Assembly (NCBI RefSeq): GCF_011758565.1
Contig: NZ_JAAMOX010000002.1
Coordinates: 744,001 to 808,000 of the forward strand
DNA length: 64,000 nucleotides
Reading direction: 5' to 3'
Source of the DNA: Lysinibacter cavernae
Lineage (GTDB): Bacteria; Actinomycetota; Actinomycetes; Actinomycetales; Microbacteriaceae
Below, piece by piece: positions 34,346 through 42,460 of the stretch. Both the position numbers and the translations under genes were made by a program. Under the pieces are notes generated by a model. It was given only the letters and a program-made list of their open reading frames with translations, was not told where the DNA came from and did not search any database. Position 1 is the stretch's first letter. Every line of letters begins with the position of its first letter.

Positions 34346-35305
34346 TTACCCGTGGACTGCCTCTTGCCGTGCCAGCCACTCCACAATGACCCGGTTCGTT
34401 TCCTCGGGCCGCTCCTGCTGAATCCAGTGCCCACTATCGAGGCTGATCTCCTCAACATTCGGAACAAACGCCGCGAGGTTCTCGGCGGGGGCCACGGCAT
34501 CCCGAGACCCATAGATCATGAGCGCGGGCTGCTGGATGATCGGGTCGGCATCGGCGAGCAGGTGCCAGTTGCGGTTGAGGTTGCGATACCAATTGATGCC
34601 GCCGGTGAATCCGGAGTTCTCGAACGCCGCGGTGTAGACCGCCAGGTCGCTGTCGTTCAGCATGGGGTCGCCTGCGGGGGTCTCGGTGCGCGCAATCTCA
34701 ATCATCACCATCCCTGGCTTGGGCGGCAGGAGCGGTTCGTTCGTGCGATACAGGTTATTCAAGAAGCGGGCAGGATCGGCGTCAAATACGGCATCGGCAA
34801 CGCCCGGTTGGCGGTTGAAATGCACAAAGTAATAGTCGCTGCCGAGCACCGCCTCCATGAAGTCCAGCCAGGGCATCTCGCCCCGGGCGAGGTAGGGCAG
34901 GCTCAGGCAAATGACCCGCTTGACGCGTTCCGGATGCAGCAGGGTGAGGCTCCACACAATAAACGCACCCCAGTCGTGGCCGATGAACGTGGCATCGTCG
35001 TAGCCGAAGTGGTCGAGCAGCGCGACGAGGTCGCCAGCCAACTGCTCAATATCGTAGGCATCGACCTCGGTGGGCCGGGAGGATGCGCCGAAGCCGCGCT
35101 GGTTGGGAGCGATCACGTGGTAGCCGGCGGCGACAAGCGCCGGCACCTGGTAGCGCCAGGTGTAGGCGAGGTCTGGCCAGCCGTGGCAGAGCACGATTGG
35201 GTTTCCGGCGTTGTGCTGGCCTGCTTCAAAAACTTCTAGCTCCACGCCGTTGACGGCGATACGAGTTGGGATAGGAAATGCGTTCTGGGTTGTGTTCGAG
35301 TTCAT
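34346..35305 (-). CDS. Alpha/beta hydrolase, epoxide hydrolase-like
   Basis: The protein of about 319 residues has an HGWPD oxyanion motif, the nucleophile elbow GHDWGAF with Asp as the attacking residue, a cap region with two Tyr (YYFVHFN, INWYRNLNRNW), and a late His in DSGHWIQQERPEETN. Together these are the epoxide hydrolase signature: water addition to epoxides via an alkyl-enzyme ester. A haloalkane dehalogenase is less likely. The ATG at 35305 is preferred over a TTG at 35314 since only the latter needs a rare start. It is divergent from a WYL regulator, with the dyad at 35319-35336 lying directly upstream. Confidence 0.85.
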   Translation of the reverse strand: MNSNTTQNAFPIPTRIAVNGVELEVFEAGQHNAGNPIVLCHGWPDLAYTWRYQVPALVAAGYHVIAPNQRGFGASSRPTEVDAYDIEQLAGDLVALLDHFGYDDATFIGHDWGAFIVWSLTLLHPERVKRVICLSLPYLARGEMPWLDFMEAVLGSDYYFVHFNRQPGVADAVFDADPARFLNNLYRTNEPLLPPKPGMVMIEIARTETPAGDPMLNDSDLAVYTAAFENSGFTGGINWYRNLNRNWHLLADADPIIQQPALMIYGSRDAVAPAENLAAFVPNVEEISLDSGHWIQQERPEETNRVIVEWLARQEAVHG

Positions 35306-35318
35306 GCTTTCCAAACTA

Positions 35319-35336
35319 GTTACCTAAATAGGTCAC
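35319..35336. promoter_or_regulatory. Operator dyad between epoxide hydrolase and WYL regulator
   Basis: GTNACCTA-AA-TAGGTNAC reads as an inverted repeat (one unpaired position in each arm). TAAATA inside it can serve as the -10 of the regulator, so binding would shut off both divergent genes. Confidence 0.55.
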
Positions 35337-35339
35337 CCC

Positions 35340-36344
35340 ATGACCGGTTTTTCTGAAAAGATCTTAATTATGCGATCCGACCGGTTGATAGCCATCCTCC
35401 TCATGCTGCAGCGCCGCGAGCAGGTCACGGCCGCCGAGGTGGCGGGTGAGCTGGAGATCTCCGAACGCACCGCTCGCCGCGACCTCGACGCCCTTGGCAT
35501 GGCCGGCATCCCGGTGTACTCGGTCCAGGGGCGCAGCGGTGGATGGCGTCTGCTTGGCGGCGGCCGCACCGACCTGTCCGGGCTCACCGCAGGTGAGGCT
35601 CGCGCGCTGTTCCTGGTCGCCGGGCCAGCGGCGGCCGCGACTCCTGCCGTGAAAACGGCCCTCCGCAAGCTCGTCCGCGCGTTGCCTGAGACGTTCCGAT
35701 CTGAGGCTGAGGCTGCTGGTTCATCCCTGGTCGTGGATGCGCAGCATTGGGGTTCGAGCGGCACAGCGGAGCGGCCTCCTCATTTCCTTGATCAATTGCA
35801 GGATGCCGTCATCCGAGGCGTGCAGACTCAGATCGGATACGTCGACAGCGCGGGCAACGAAACCGAGAGAATCATCCACCCACTCGGCATCGTGGCGAAA
35901 GGCCCAGTCTGGTATCTCGTCGCTCACACTGATGCGGGTCGGCGAACGTTCCGGATCGACCGGGTCTCGGCTGTTGTTCCGAGCGATGACCCCGTTCACC
36001 GGCCAAAGGACTTCGATCTCGCCGAAAGCTGGCGCGAGATCGCGGATGAGGTCGACCGCCGGCGCACCCCGGTCGAGGTCCACGCGCTGTGCACGCCCGA
36101 GGGGATCAACTTCCTAAGGGTCGCGGTTGGCAGCAACCTCGAAATAGGCGCGGCAGGGCATGACGGCCGCATCGCCGTGGTCATCCGAGCGCAAAGCGAA
36201 TACGGAATCGCGGGACACCTCTCCGGGCTCGTTGAATGGCTTGAGATCACGGGCCCTCGTGGTGTTGTTGACCATTTGGCGGGGATTGGTGCGGCGCTGA
36301 GCGAGCGATATGGCGGGCCGGGATTGCCGAGCACCCCGCGATGA
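35340..36344 (+). CDS. WYL-domain HTH transcriptional regulator (YafY type)
   Basis: The 334-residue protein has an HTH_11 domain (DRLIAILLMLQRREQVTAAEVA, then ISERTARRDLDALGMAGIPVY and GGWRL) and a WYL domain (QTQIGYVDSAGN, HPLGIVAKGPVWYLVAHTDA, RTFRIDRVSAVV), followed by a C-terminal WCX-like region. That is the full normal length for the family. The start could be 35340 or, equally well by similarity, the ATG at 35370 (MRSDRLIAI). It most likely controls the divergent epoxide hydrolase gene through the dyad at 35319-35336. It is only distantly similar to the WYL protein at 32.1 kb. Confidence 0.86.
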   Translation: MTGFSEKILIMRSDRLIAILLMLQRREQVTAAEVAGELEISERTARRDLDALGMAGIPVYSVQGRSGGWRLLGGGRTDLSGLTAGEARALFLVAGPAAAATPAVKTALRKLVRALPETFRSEAEAAGSSLVVDAQHWGSSGTAERPPHFLDQLQDAVIRGVQTQIGYVDSAGNETERIIHPLGIVAKGPVWYLVAHTDAGRRTFRIDRVSAVVPSDDPVHRPKDFDLAESWREIADEVDRRRTPVEVHALCTPEGINFLRVAVGSNLEIGAAGHDGRIAVVIRAQSEYGIAGHLSGLVEWLEITGPRGVVDHLAGIGAALSERYGGPGLPSTPR

Positions 36345-36410
36345 TTTATCCGTGATTGAACGCATGCCTCAGCGCGGTAATGGAGACAGGGAGGAACTAC
36401 GCCCTGGCGG

Positions 36411-37616
36411 CTAGTCGCGAGGCTCGGTGTAGCTGCTGAGCAGGTGGTGCAGTGCTTGACGCTCGTGCTCGTATTCGCAGAGCTCGATGGCTCGGCGGAT
36501 GAGTTCATCTGCGGCTTTCTCGTCACCTTCCTGGCGGTGCAGGTGAGCAGCTACCACTAGTACGCGGTGGTGATCAGGCAGCTCCTGACGCAGCCGGTCA
36601 ACGTCGGCTCGGTTGATTGGTCGTCCGGACGCAGCACGTCCGGCCGCGCGATCCAGCCGGTCCAGCGGCGAGTCGCCCAACTGCGCGAGCCGACGATGTG
36701 CGGCGTCGATGAGGCTCCAGTCAGTGCGTTCGATATCGGGGGCCAGGGCGTGTGCGGCCGCGATCGTGGCATATGCGCGCAATTCTTCCGCGTAGCCGCT
36801 GCTCGGAGGCAGGGCGCTGTATCGGCGAAGCGCTGCCGTCATCTCATCCACTCTCCAGAGGGAACGATCCTGCTCAGCCAAAGTGAGTAGGCGGCCATCG
36901 TCACCAATACGAGCGTCGCGTCGGGCGTGTGTGAGGGAGACGAGCACATCGAGCGCCTCGAGCGCTGGGTGAGGGCGACTCCGAGCGGTCTGGTGCAAGA
37001 GGGTCACGAGGTCATCCGAGGCATCGTCTCCGGCAAAGTAGGCAGCGGCATACGCCACCGAGATCGCCCGCGCAACATCGTCGGCACGATCAGGGTAATC
37101 CCTGGACGATGTCAGCGCGAAGCCAGCCGAAGCGACGCGCCTCTTGGCGCGAGTAATGCGCGCGGCCATGGTTGGTGTGCTCACCAGAAACATGCGCGCG
37201 ATCCGTTCTGTGAGTAGCCCAAAGACAAACCGCAGCGCGAGAAGCGGTCGAGACTCGCTTCCGAGAGCTGGGTGACAGGCCAGCCATAACAACTCGATAC
37301 GATCATCGTTGTCGCTCGGCAGGGCCTCTTCCGCATCCACCAACTCGTCGGTTGCGATGAGGTGCCGCCGCCGCACGAGCGCCTGCTCGCGGCGCAGCTC
37401 GTCGATCAGCGCGCGCTGCGCTGTACGGCGAATCCAGGCGACAGGATGGCCAGGGATCTGCTCGGCCCACGAGCTGATTGCACGCTCACAAGCCGTGGCG
37501 AGAGCATCCTCCGCCAGATCAACCCGACCGGAGAACGCGATCAGAGACCGCAGGAGCGGCGCCCAGTGCTCGCGCACTAGTGCCGCTACTGCTTGGTCTG
37601 CGCGGCCCATCCTCAC
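36411..37616 (-). CDS. ECF RNA polymerase sigma factor with C-terminal extension (DUF6596/SigJ-like)
   Basis: The 401-residue protein has sigma region 2 (REHWAPLLRSLIAFSGRVDLAEDALATACE, then PVAWIRRTAQRALIDELRRE) and region 4 (LALRFVFGLLTERIARMFLVSTPTMAARITRAKRRV). These are followed by a long helical extension (about 190-400) with TPR-like character (AAAHALAPDIERTDW, then DHHRVLVVAAHLHRQEGD). This layout is that of the DUF6596-containing ECF group normally linked to a YCII protein instead of an anti-sigma factor. The GTG start overlaps the YCII gene stop by four bases (GTGA). Regulation in this group is thought to act via the extension, with the YCII partner. Confidence 0.88.
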   Translation of the reverse strand: MRMGRADQAVAALVREHWAPLLRSLIAFSGRVDLAEDALATACERAISSWAEQIPGHPVAWIRRTAQRALIDELRREQALVRRRHLIATDELVDAEEALPSDNDDRIELLWLACHPALGSESRPLLALRFVFGLLTERIARMFLVSTPTMAARITRAKRRVASAGFALTSSRDYPDRADDVARAISVAYAAAYFAGDDASDDLVTLLHQTARSRPHPALEALDVLVSLTHARRDARIGDDGRLLTLAEQDRSLWRVDEMTAALRRYSALPPSSGYAEELRAYATIAAAHALAPDIERTDWSLIDAAHRRLAQLGDSPLDRLDRAAGRAASGRPINRADVDRLRQELPDHHRVLVVAAHLHRQEGDEKAADELIRRAIELCEYEHERQALHHLLSSYTEPRD

Positions 37617-37963
37617 CCCATCGAATCGACCGGCCGCAGTTCCATGTCGTACGGCGGCAGAAGGTCCGATAACTCAAGCAGCAGATCAAGATTTGGCGTC
37701 TCTACCAGGAAGAACCCGCCCAACCCCTCATACGCGGCGGCGTACGGTCCTTCTGAGACCACTCGCGCGCCACCGGATCTGCGCACGGTTGTGGCCGACT
37801 CCCCTGTTTCGAGTGCTTCTCCCGCCAGGATCTCAACGCCGCGGGTGGCACAAGCGTTTTCGAATTGTTCGAACCGCTCTATAAGCGCGGCCTGCTCAGC
37901 CTCACTCAGCCCATCCCAAGCGGGGACGTCACCGTCGCCAGTCAATAGCAGTAGGTACTTCAT
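37613..37963 (-). CDS. YCII-related (DGPF-type) protein, sigma factor partner
   Basis: A protein of about 116 residues starting MKYLLLLTGDGD; the start at 37963 with GAGGAGAG upstream is chosen over 37993. It has the YCII fold pattern (WDGLSEAEQAALIERFEQFENAC, VRRSGGARVVSEGPYAAAYEGLGGFFLVETPNLDLLLELS). Residues GEAL and the DGPF-like sequence (here SEGPYAA) are family marks. YCII proteins are small dimeric ferredoxin-like folds, and here the gene directly precedes and overlaps an ECF sigma factor gene, a pairing repeated across actinobacteria. The role, if regulatory or catalytic, is unsettled. Confidence 0.85.
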   Translation of the reverse strand: MKYLLLLTGDGDVPAWDGLSEAEQAALIERFEQFENACATRGVEILAGEALETGESATTVRRSGGARVVSEGPYAAAYEGLGGFFLVETPNLDLLLELSDLLPPYDMELRPVDSMG

Positions 37964-38195
37964 GTCGCTCTCCTCTCGGTGGTGCGAACGCATCCACTCA
38001 TTATGATGACGGATGAGCAGCTACAGAATCGACACCTGAGTCCCAGAATGTTGTGAAGTAGGCGGAGGCTGCTTATCCGGGTTCGTGGTGGGTGACCGTT
38101 GCACCCCGTCCGCGTGCTGCCGCGCGGTCTGATCTGGGCACGACCCGATACGGGCAAGTCGTCCTGCTCTATACTGATCCCATTGGAAGTAAAAA

Positions 38196-38213
38196 CGTGA
38201 GCGTTCTCTCACG
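38196..38213. promoter_or_regulatory. Operator-like dyad upstream of the MFS pump
   Basis: CGTGAG-CGTTCT-CTCACG, perfect six-base arms, lies 20 bp downstream of a TATACT -10-like box (38170-38175) and 52 bp before the MFS start codon. TetR/MarR-type regulators often use such sites, but no regulator gene is adjacent. The rest of the gap 37994-38264 shows nothing else. Confidence 0.5.
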
Positions 38214-38264
38214 CGCATACGCCGCTCGCTGAGCCGCCACTTCTCCTTACTCAGGAGCAAGTGC

Positions 38265-39734
38265 ATGAGCGTGCAGCACCAATCACCGAGCAACAACACC
38301 GCCACTTTGGCCGTATCTGGTCGGCGTCCCCAGACGCTTCGAGCTGCCGCGGTCGCCCTGGCCGGACTGTCGGCCGTGTTTCTCTTCGAGATGCTCGACA
38401 ACTCGATTCTCAACGTGGCGCTGCCCACGATCGGGCGTGAGCTCAACGCCTCCACCACCGCGCTGCAGTGGGTAACTGGCGCCTACGCGGTTGTGTTTGG
38501 CGGGCTCATGCTGCTGTTCAGCGCCATCGCGGACCGGTTCGGCCGTCGCCGCGTGATGCTCCTTGGCCTTGCGTTGCTTGCCCTGTCCAGTCTGGCGACC
38601 GCCTTCGTCACCACGCCAGAGCAGGTCATCGCCGTCCGCGCCGCGATGGGGATCGCCGCCGCCATGACCACCCCCGGCTCCATGGCGCTTGCCTTCCGGC
38701 TCTTTGATGAAGAAGGCCTGCGAGTCCGCGCGCTGACCCTCATCTCCACGGTTGGCCTGGTCGGTCTGGCGATCGGCCCTACCGCCGGCGGGCTGGTCCT
38801 CCTAGTCGCACCCTGGCAGGTTCTGCTGCTGGTCAACGTGCCCATCGCCATCCTCGCCTTCATCGGAATCCGGCTTGGCGTCGCCAACGACCTGCCAGTA
38901 GAGCTGCACCGCGACCCCCTCGACATCGCGGGCGCGTTTCTCGGTACGGCCACCATCGTGCTGGCACTTATCGCCCCGACGCTCTTCGTTGACGAGGGCG
39001 CCGGCTCGTGGATGCCCTGGGCCGCGACGGCCGGCGCGGTTGCCGCTGGCATCCTCTTCGTTGTTCGCGAGCGAACGGCCCGCTACCCGCTGATCGACCT
39101 GAAACTCGTGGCGCTCCCGCTCGTATCCAGCGGGCTCGCCTATAAGGCGGCATCCGGGCTCGCGATCGCCGGCCTCGGCTACATGGCAACCCTGCAGCTG
39201 CAGTTCGCCTGGGGCTGGTCGCCCGCTCAGGCCGCGATCGGCCTTCTGCCCCAGGTGATCGTGTTACTGCTTGGCGGCCGGTTGGTTGGCCCGCTGCTGC
39301 GCACGGTCGGGATGAGCCGGGCCGCGTGGATGAGCGCCGCCGCCGTTGTCTTCGGCCTCGCCGTCTTTGCCGTTGGCGGCCGCTTTGGCTACGTCTGGAT
39401 CGCCGTCTCCCTCGTGCTGGTCGCGGCCGGGATGCGCGTGGTCGGCGTCGTTGCAGGCACCAACGTGATGACCGGGCTGCCGGAGAACCGCACAACCATC
39501 GGTGCGGCCCTTGCCGACACGTCCAGTCAAGTCGCGACTGGAATTGGGATCGCCGTGACCGGCACCATCCTCGCGGCGTTCTTTGCCGGCGACATCTCGT
39601 CACCAGCCTGGAGCGCCCAAGAGGCAGCCTCGTTCCAGGACGGGGTCACCGTGGCGGGGCTTACCCTGACGCTCGCGGCCGCCGTGCTTGTGCTCGTCGG
39701 GATGGCCAGGGGGGCGAACTCTCGCAACCGCTGA
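38265..39734 (+). CDS. MFS transporter, DHA2 (14-helix) drug-efflux type
   Basis: A 489-residue major facilitator with about 14 hydrophobic helices. Motif A (SAIADRFGRRRVML) follows helix 2, and the family mark LDNSILNVALPTIGREL in helix 1 has the Asp/Asn-x-T/I-I-V-N-V-A-L-P pattern of DHA2 proteins. GIAAAMTTPGSMALAFRLF and LISTVGLVGLAIGPTAGG (motif C) also fit. The likely role is proton-driven export of a cationic or amphiphilic compound. AGGAG precedes the ATG, and a perfect dyad lies in the leader region. It is a single gene, convergent with the Lrp regulator; no adjacent repressor is present. Confidence 0.9.
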   Translation: MSVQHQSPSNNTATLAVSGRRPQTLRAAAVALAGLSAVFLFEMLDNSILNVALPTIGRELNASTTALQWVTGAYAVVFGGLMLLFSAIADRFGRRRVMLLGLALLALSSLATAFVTTPEQVIAVRAAMGIAAAMTTPGSMALAFRLFDEEGLRVRALTLISTVGLVGLAIGPTAGGLVLLVAPWQVLLLVNVPIAILAFIGIRLGVANDLPVELHRDPLDIAGAFLGTATIVLALIAPTLFVDEGAGSWMPWAATAGAVAAGILFVVRERTARYPLIDLKLVALPLVSSGLAYKAASGLAIAGLGYMATLQLQFAWGWSPAQAAIGLLPQVIVLLLGGRLVGPLLRTVGMSRAAWMSAAAVVFGLAVFAVGGRFGYVWIAVSLVLVAAGMRVVGVVAGTNVMTGLPENRTTIGAALADTSSQVATGIGIAVTGTILAAFFAGDISSPAWSAQEAASFQDGVTVAGLTLTLAAAVLVLVGMARGANSRNR

Positions 39735-39786
39735 TGAATGAGACACGCTTGCGTCGCTCCCCCAGGGGCACGTATCGCCCATCGCT

Positions 39787-40695
39787 TCAACCCTCAGCTA
39801 ACCGGTCCCCGCGCCCGTACTCTTCTTTCACCGTCCGCAGGTTCGTCCAGGTGCGGATGCTCGCGATCTCGGGGCTCGCCCGCAGTCGGTCGGCGAGGTC
39901 GAGCAGCCCCTCAACCGAATCCGCAGAGAGCGTCGCGATGAGCTCGTACTCGCCAATCGTGATCGCCAGAAACTCGGGCTCCAAACTGCGCACGAGTTCG
40001 AGGGCCGCCGCGAGTTCGCCGCGGATCTGGATGCCAACGCCGAGCGTCAGCAGGTTGGGCCCGTCGTGCCGCACGGGGATGCCGACCACCTTGACCGCGT
40101 TGTGTTTGACGAGCCGGTTGAGGCGCAGGCGCGCGCCGCTTGGGGAGACGCCCGCCGCGGTTCCCAGCTCAAGGAAGGAGGCGCGGCCGTTGATACGAAG
40201 CTGCTCCACGATTGCGCGGTCGGTGGCATCCAAGGTGAATCCGGCACGGCCTGTGCGGAGCGGCGAGTAGAGATTGATGTCGATGTTTTCGTACAGGTGT
40301 GTCTGCATGCTGCGCACGCCTGGCAGGCAGCGGATGCGGTCAAGCGTCTGCTGGAGGTGAGGGTCAGGCCCAACGCGTATTTCGGCGTCGATCGGGGCAT
40401 CCCCGCTGATGTCCGCAATGAACGTCGTCTCCGGCATCGCGATCAGTGCCTCGCGCACTGGCGCAACCGGCCCGTCGAGGCGCAGTTGGATGTAGCCAAA
40501 GCGTTGCAGGGCCAGCACATCCGGGCTCACCGAAACGGTGAACATGACCTCTCGGTGCTCAACCGCTCGCTCAACGATCTGCGTGACCCGCTTGCGCGTG
40601 ACGCCAAGGGATGCCGCGATGCGCGTGTAGCTGGCCCTGCCATCCTCGCGCAGCGCCTTGAGCACGTGCGGGGTGAGGGGGTCGCGGTGTTCCAT
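39787..40695 (-). CDS. Lrp/AsnC-family regulator with duplicated modules
   Basis: A protein of about 302 residues with two Lrp-type modules fused in tandem. The first HTH is DPLTPHVLKALREDGRASYTR plus LGVTRKRVTQIVERAVE; the second (about residues 155-205) is LDATDRAIVEQLRINGRASFLE plus AAGVSPSGARLRLNRLV. Each is followed by an RAM-like ligand region. The ATG at 40695 is used; a TTG at 40719 gives eight extra residues. It is divergent from the amino-acid permease-alcohol dehydrogenase operon, which it is expected to control. The intergenic region (40720-40951) contains TGCGT and ACGCA motifs repeated at about 22 bp that could be its sites. Confidence 0.86.
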   Translation of the reverse strand: MEHRDPLTPHVLKALREDGRASYTRIAASLGVTRKRVTQIVERAVEHREVMFTVSVSPDVLALQRFGYIQLRLDGPVAPVREALIAMPETTFIADISGDAPIDAEIRVGPDPHLQQTLDRIRCLPGVRSMQTHLYENIDINLYSPLRTGRAGFTLDATDRAIVEQLRINGRASFLELGTAAGVSPSGARLRLNRLVKHNAVKVVGIPVRHDGPNLLTLGVGIQIRGELAAALELVRSLEPEFLAITIGEYELIATLSADSVEGLLDLADRLRASPEIASIRTWTNLRTVKEEYGRGDRLAEG

Positions 40696-40723
40696 GTGGG
40701 GTCCCAGATTATTTGGCAAAGTT

Positions 40724-40799
40724 GGTGCGTTTTGAGAGATATTTCACTCCAAATGCGACGCTAGCCTATCATTTTGCGTCAACTTGGAACGAAAACGCA
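40724..40799. promoter_or_regulatory. Possible Lrp binding-site array
   Basis: TGCG-containing motifs (GTGCG near 40724, ATGCG at 40753, TTGCGT at 40775-40779, and ACGCA at 40795-40799 in reverse) recur about every 20-29 bp in the AT-rich strip between the Lrp and permease genes. That spacing would suit an oligomeric Lrp protein. Nothing else is recognised in this intergenic stretch. Confidence 0.35.
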
Positions 40800-40951
40800 T
40801 TCAGCGCGGATTGAAGCTCGGTTTCTGCTTTACATCGCCTGTCTTCCGACCTAGTGTCGGTTGAGCCCGAGTCAGGGGTCGAAGCGGTTCTTCAAACGCG
40901 TGACGTCGCCTCCGATTCTGCTGATCTCTCAACGGCGAAAGGTATCCAGAC

Positions 40952-42460
40952 ATGTCCACCTCAACTCCATCCTCCGGCCCAGCGACGGGCCAGAGCAGTG
41001 ATGAGAACGAACTCGCTGACTACGGCTACAAGCAAGAACTCAAGCGTTCGCTCTCGCCGTGGGCCGTATTTGCCCTCGGGTTCGCCACGATTTCGCCAGT
41101 GGTTGGCATTTACGCCGTCATCCAACTCGGTTTTGCGTTCACCGGCCCCGCCTGGATCTGGGCGGTGCTGATCGCCTTCATCGGCCAGCTGTTTGTTGCT
41201 GTTGTCTACGCGCAGCTGTCATCCCAGTTCCCCATTGCGGGAGGCGTCTACCAGTGGGTGCGTCGCCTTGCCGGCCCCAAACTGGGCTGGATGACCGGAT
41301 GGGTCTACCTCGCCGCCGCCATCGCTTCACTGTCAACCGTTGCCTACCTCGGCGGCGGCTGGATGAAGGAATTCATCGGCGACACCTCCGACAATTCCTG
41401 GGGACTTGTGTTGTATGGAGCCGTCTTCCTGCTGGTTGCGCTCGGCGTGAACCTGCTTGGCGTGAACCCGGTGAAGCACTTCCTGAGCGCCGGCATCATC
41501 GCCGAGGGTGTTGCGTCGATCGTGGTCAGTCTGCTGCTGCTCATGTTTTTCATGCATAACGACTTCGGCACGCTGTTCGAGACGTTGGGAGCGCCAGAAA
41601 ACGCTGGCGTCACAACCCTCTCCGGCGTCCTCACGTGCCTTGCGGTTGCCGGATGGGCTTTCCTCGGTTTCGACGCAACCACCCAGGTGGCCGAAGAAGC
41701 TCATAACCCGCGGCACACCGTGCCCCGCGCGATGCTGCGATCCTTCCTCTTTGTTGGCATCACCGTGCTGTTGAGCGGCGCGGCAGTGACCCTTGCGTTG
41801 CAGGACCCGATCCGTGCCGTGAACGGCGAGATCGGTGACCCGGTGCTCACCTCGGTCACGGAAGCGTTCGGCGCGTGGAGCGAGAAGCCCTTTATCGCCG
41901 TTGTGCTCATCGCATTCTTCGCCTGCGCCATCTCGATCCAGACGTACATCGGCCGCATGGTCTTCAGCTTCGCCCGCGACAAGCAGATCCCGTTCTCCAA
42001 GCCGCTCTCGCGCATCGGGAAGAAGGAAATCCCCTACGTTTCGCTCATCGCCACGGCCGTTCTTGCGACCCTTGGCCTGTTGCTTGGCCTCAACGGCAAC
42101 GCTGCGGCGACGCTCATCTCCTTCGGCTCCGGCGGGTTCTACATCGTGTTCCTCATCGTCGCGGCGGTCGCCCTCTGGGCTCGCCTCACCAAGCGCTGGG
42201 ACCCGAGCCTCGGATCGTTCAAGCCCGGACGCTTTGGGCTTGTCATCAACGTGCTCGCCGTGATCTGGCTTCTCTTCGAGGTTGTCAACGTGGCCTGGCC
42301 GCGTGCGGAGCTCGCCCCAGTGGACGGCACGTGGGTGCAGATTTGGGCGGTCATCCTGGTCTTCAGTGCGCTCATCGTCATCGGCATCGTGTACCTGGCC
42401 GTGCAGAAACCCCACCTCGAAATCGCGACCCCCGCGCAGCAGAAAGAGACCAACCGATGA
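40952..42460 (+). CDS. APC-superfamily amino acid permease
   Basis: The 502-residue protein has about 12 transmembrane helices in the amino acid-polyamine-organocation order. It opens with a Ser-rich hydrophilic tail, then FALGFATISPVVGIYAVIQLG (a helix 1 unwound region), FPIAGGVYQWVRRLAGPKLGWMTGW and GWAFLGFDATTQVAEEAHNP (helix 6 with conserved Glu), matching bacterial amino acid/amine permeases. It is the first gene of an operon with the Zn-type alcohol dehydrogenase; stop and start overlap as ATGA. AAAGG precedes the ATG. Substrate unknown; an amino acid or amine is likely given the Lrp neighbour. Confidence 0.9.
   Translation: MSTSTPSSGPATGQSSDENELADYGYKQELKRSLSPWAVFALGFATISPVVGIYAVIQLGFAFTGPAWIWAVLIAFIGQLFVAVVYAQLSSQFPIAGGVYQWVRRLAGPKLGWMTGWVYLAAAIASLSTVAYLGGGWMKEFIGDTSDNSWGLVLYGAVFLLVALGVNLLGVNPVKHFLSAGIIAEGVASIVVSLLLLMFFMHNDFGTLFETLGAPENAGVTTLSGVLTCLAVAGWAFLGFDATTQVAEEAHNPRHTVPRAMLRSFLFVGITVLLSGAAVTLALQDPIRAVNGEIGDPVLTSVTEAFGAWSEKPFIAVVLIAFFACAISIQTYIGRMVFSFARDKQIPFSKPLSRIGKKEIPYVSLIATAVLATLGLLLGLNGNAAATLISFGSGGFYIVFLIVAAVALWARLTKRWDPSLGSFKPGRFGLVINVLAVIWLLFEVVNVAWPRAELAPVDGTWVQIWAVILVFSALIVIGIVYLAVQKPHLEIATPAQQKETNR

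Noticed and set aside
41875-42456. N-terminal extension of the alcohol dehydrogenase frame
   Set aside because: This part overlaps the permease gene in another frame and is Arg-rich; the ATG at 42457 fits the family start.
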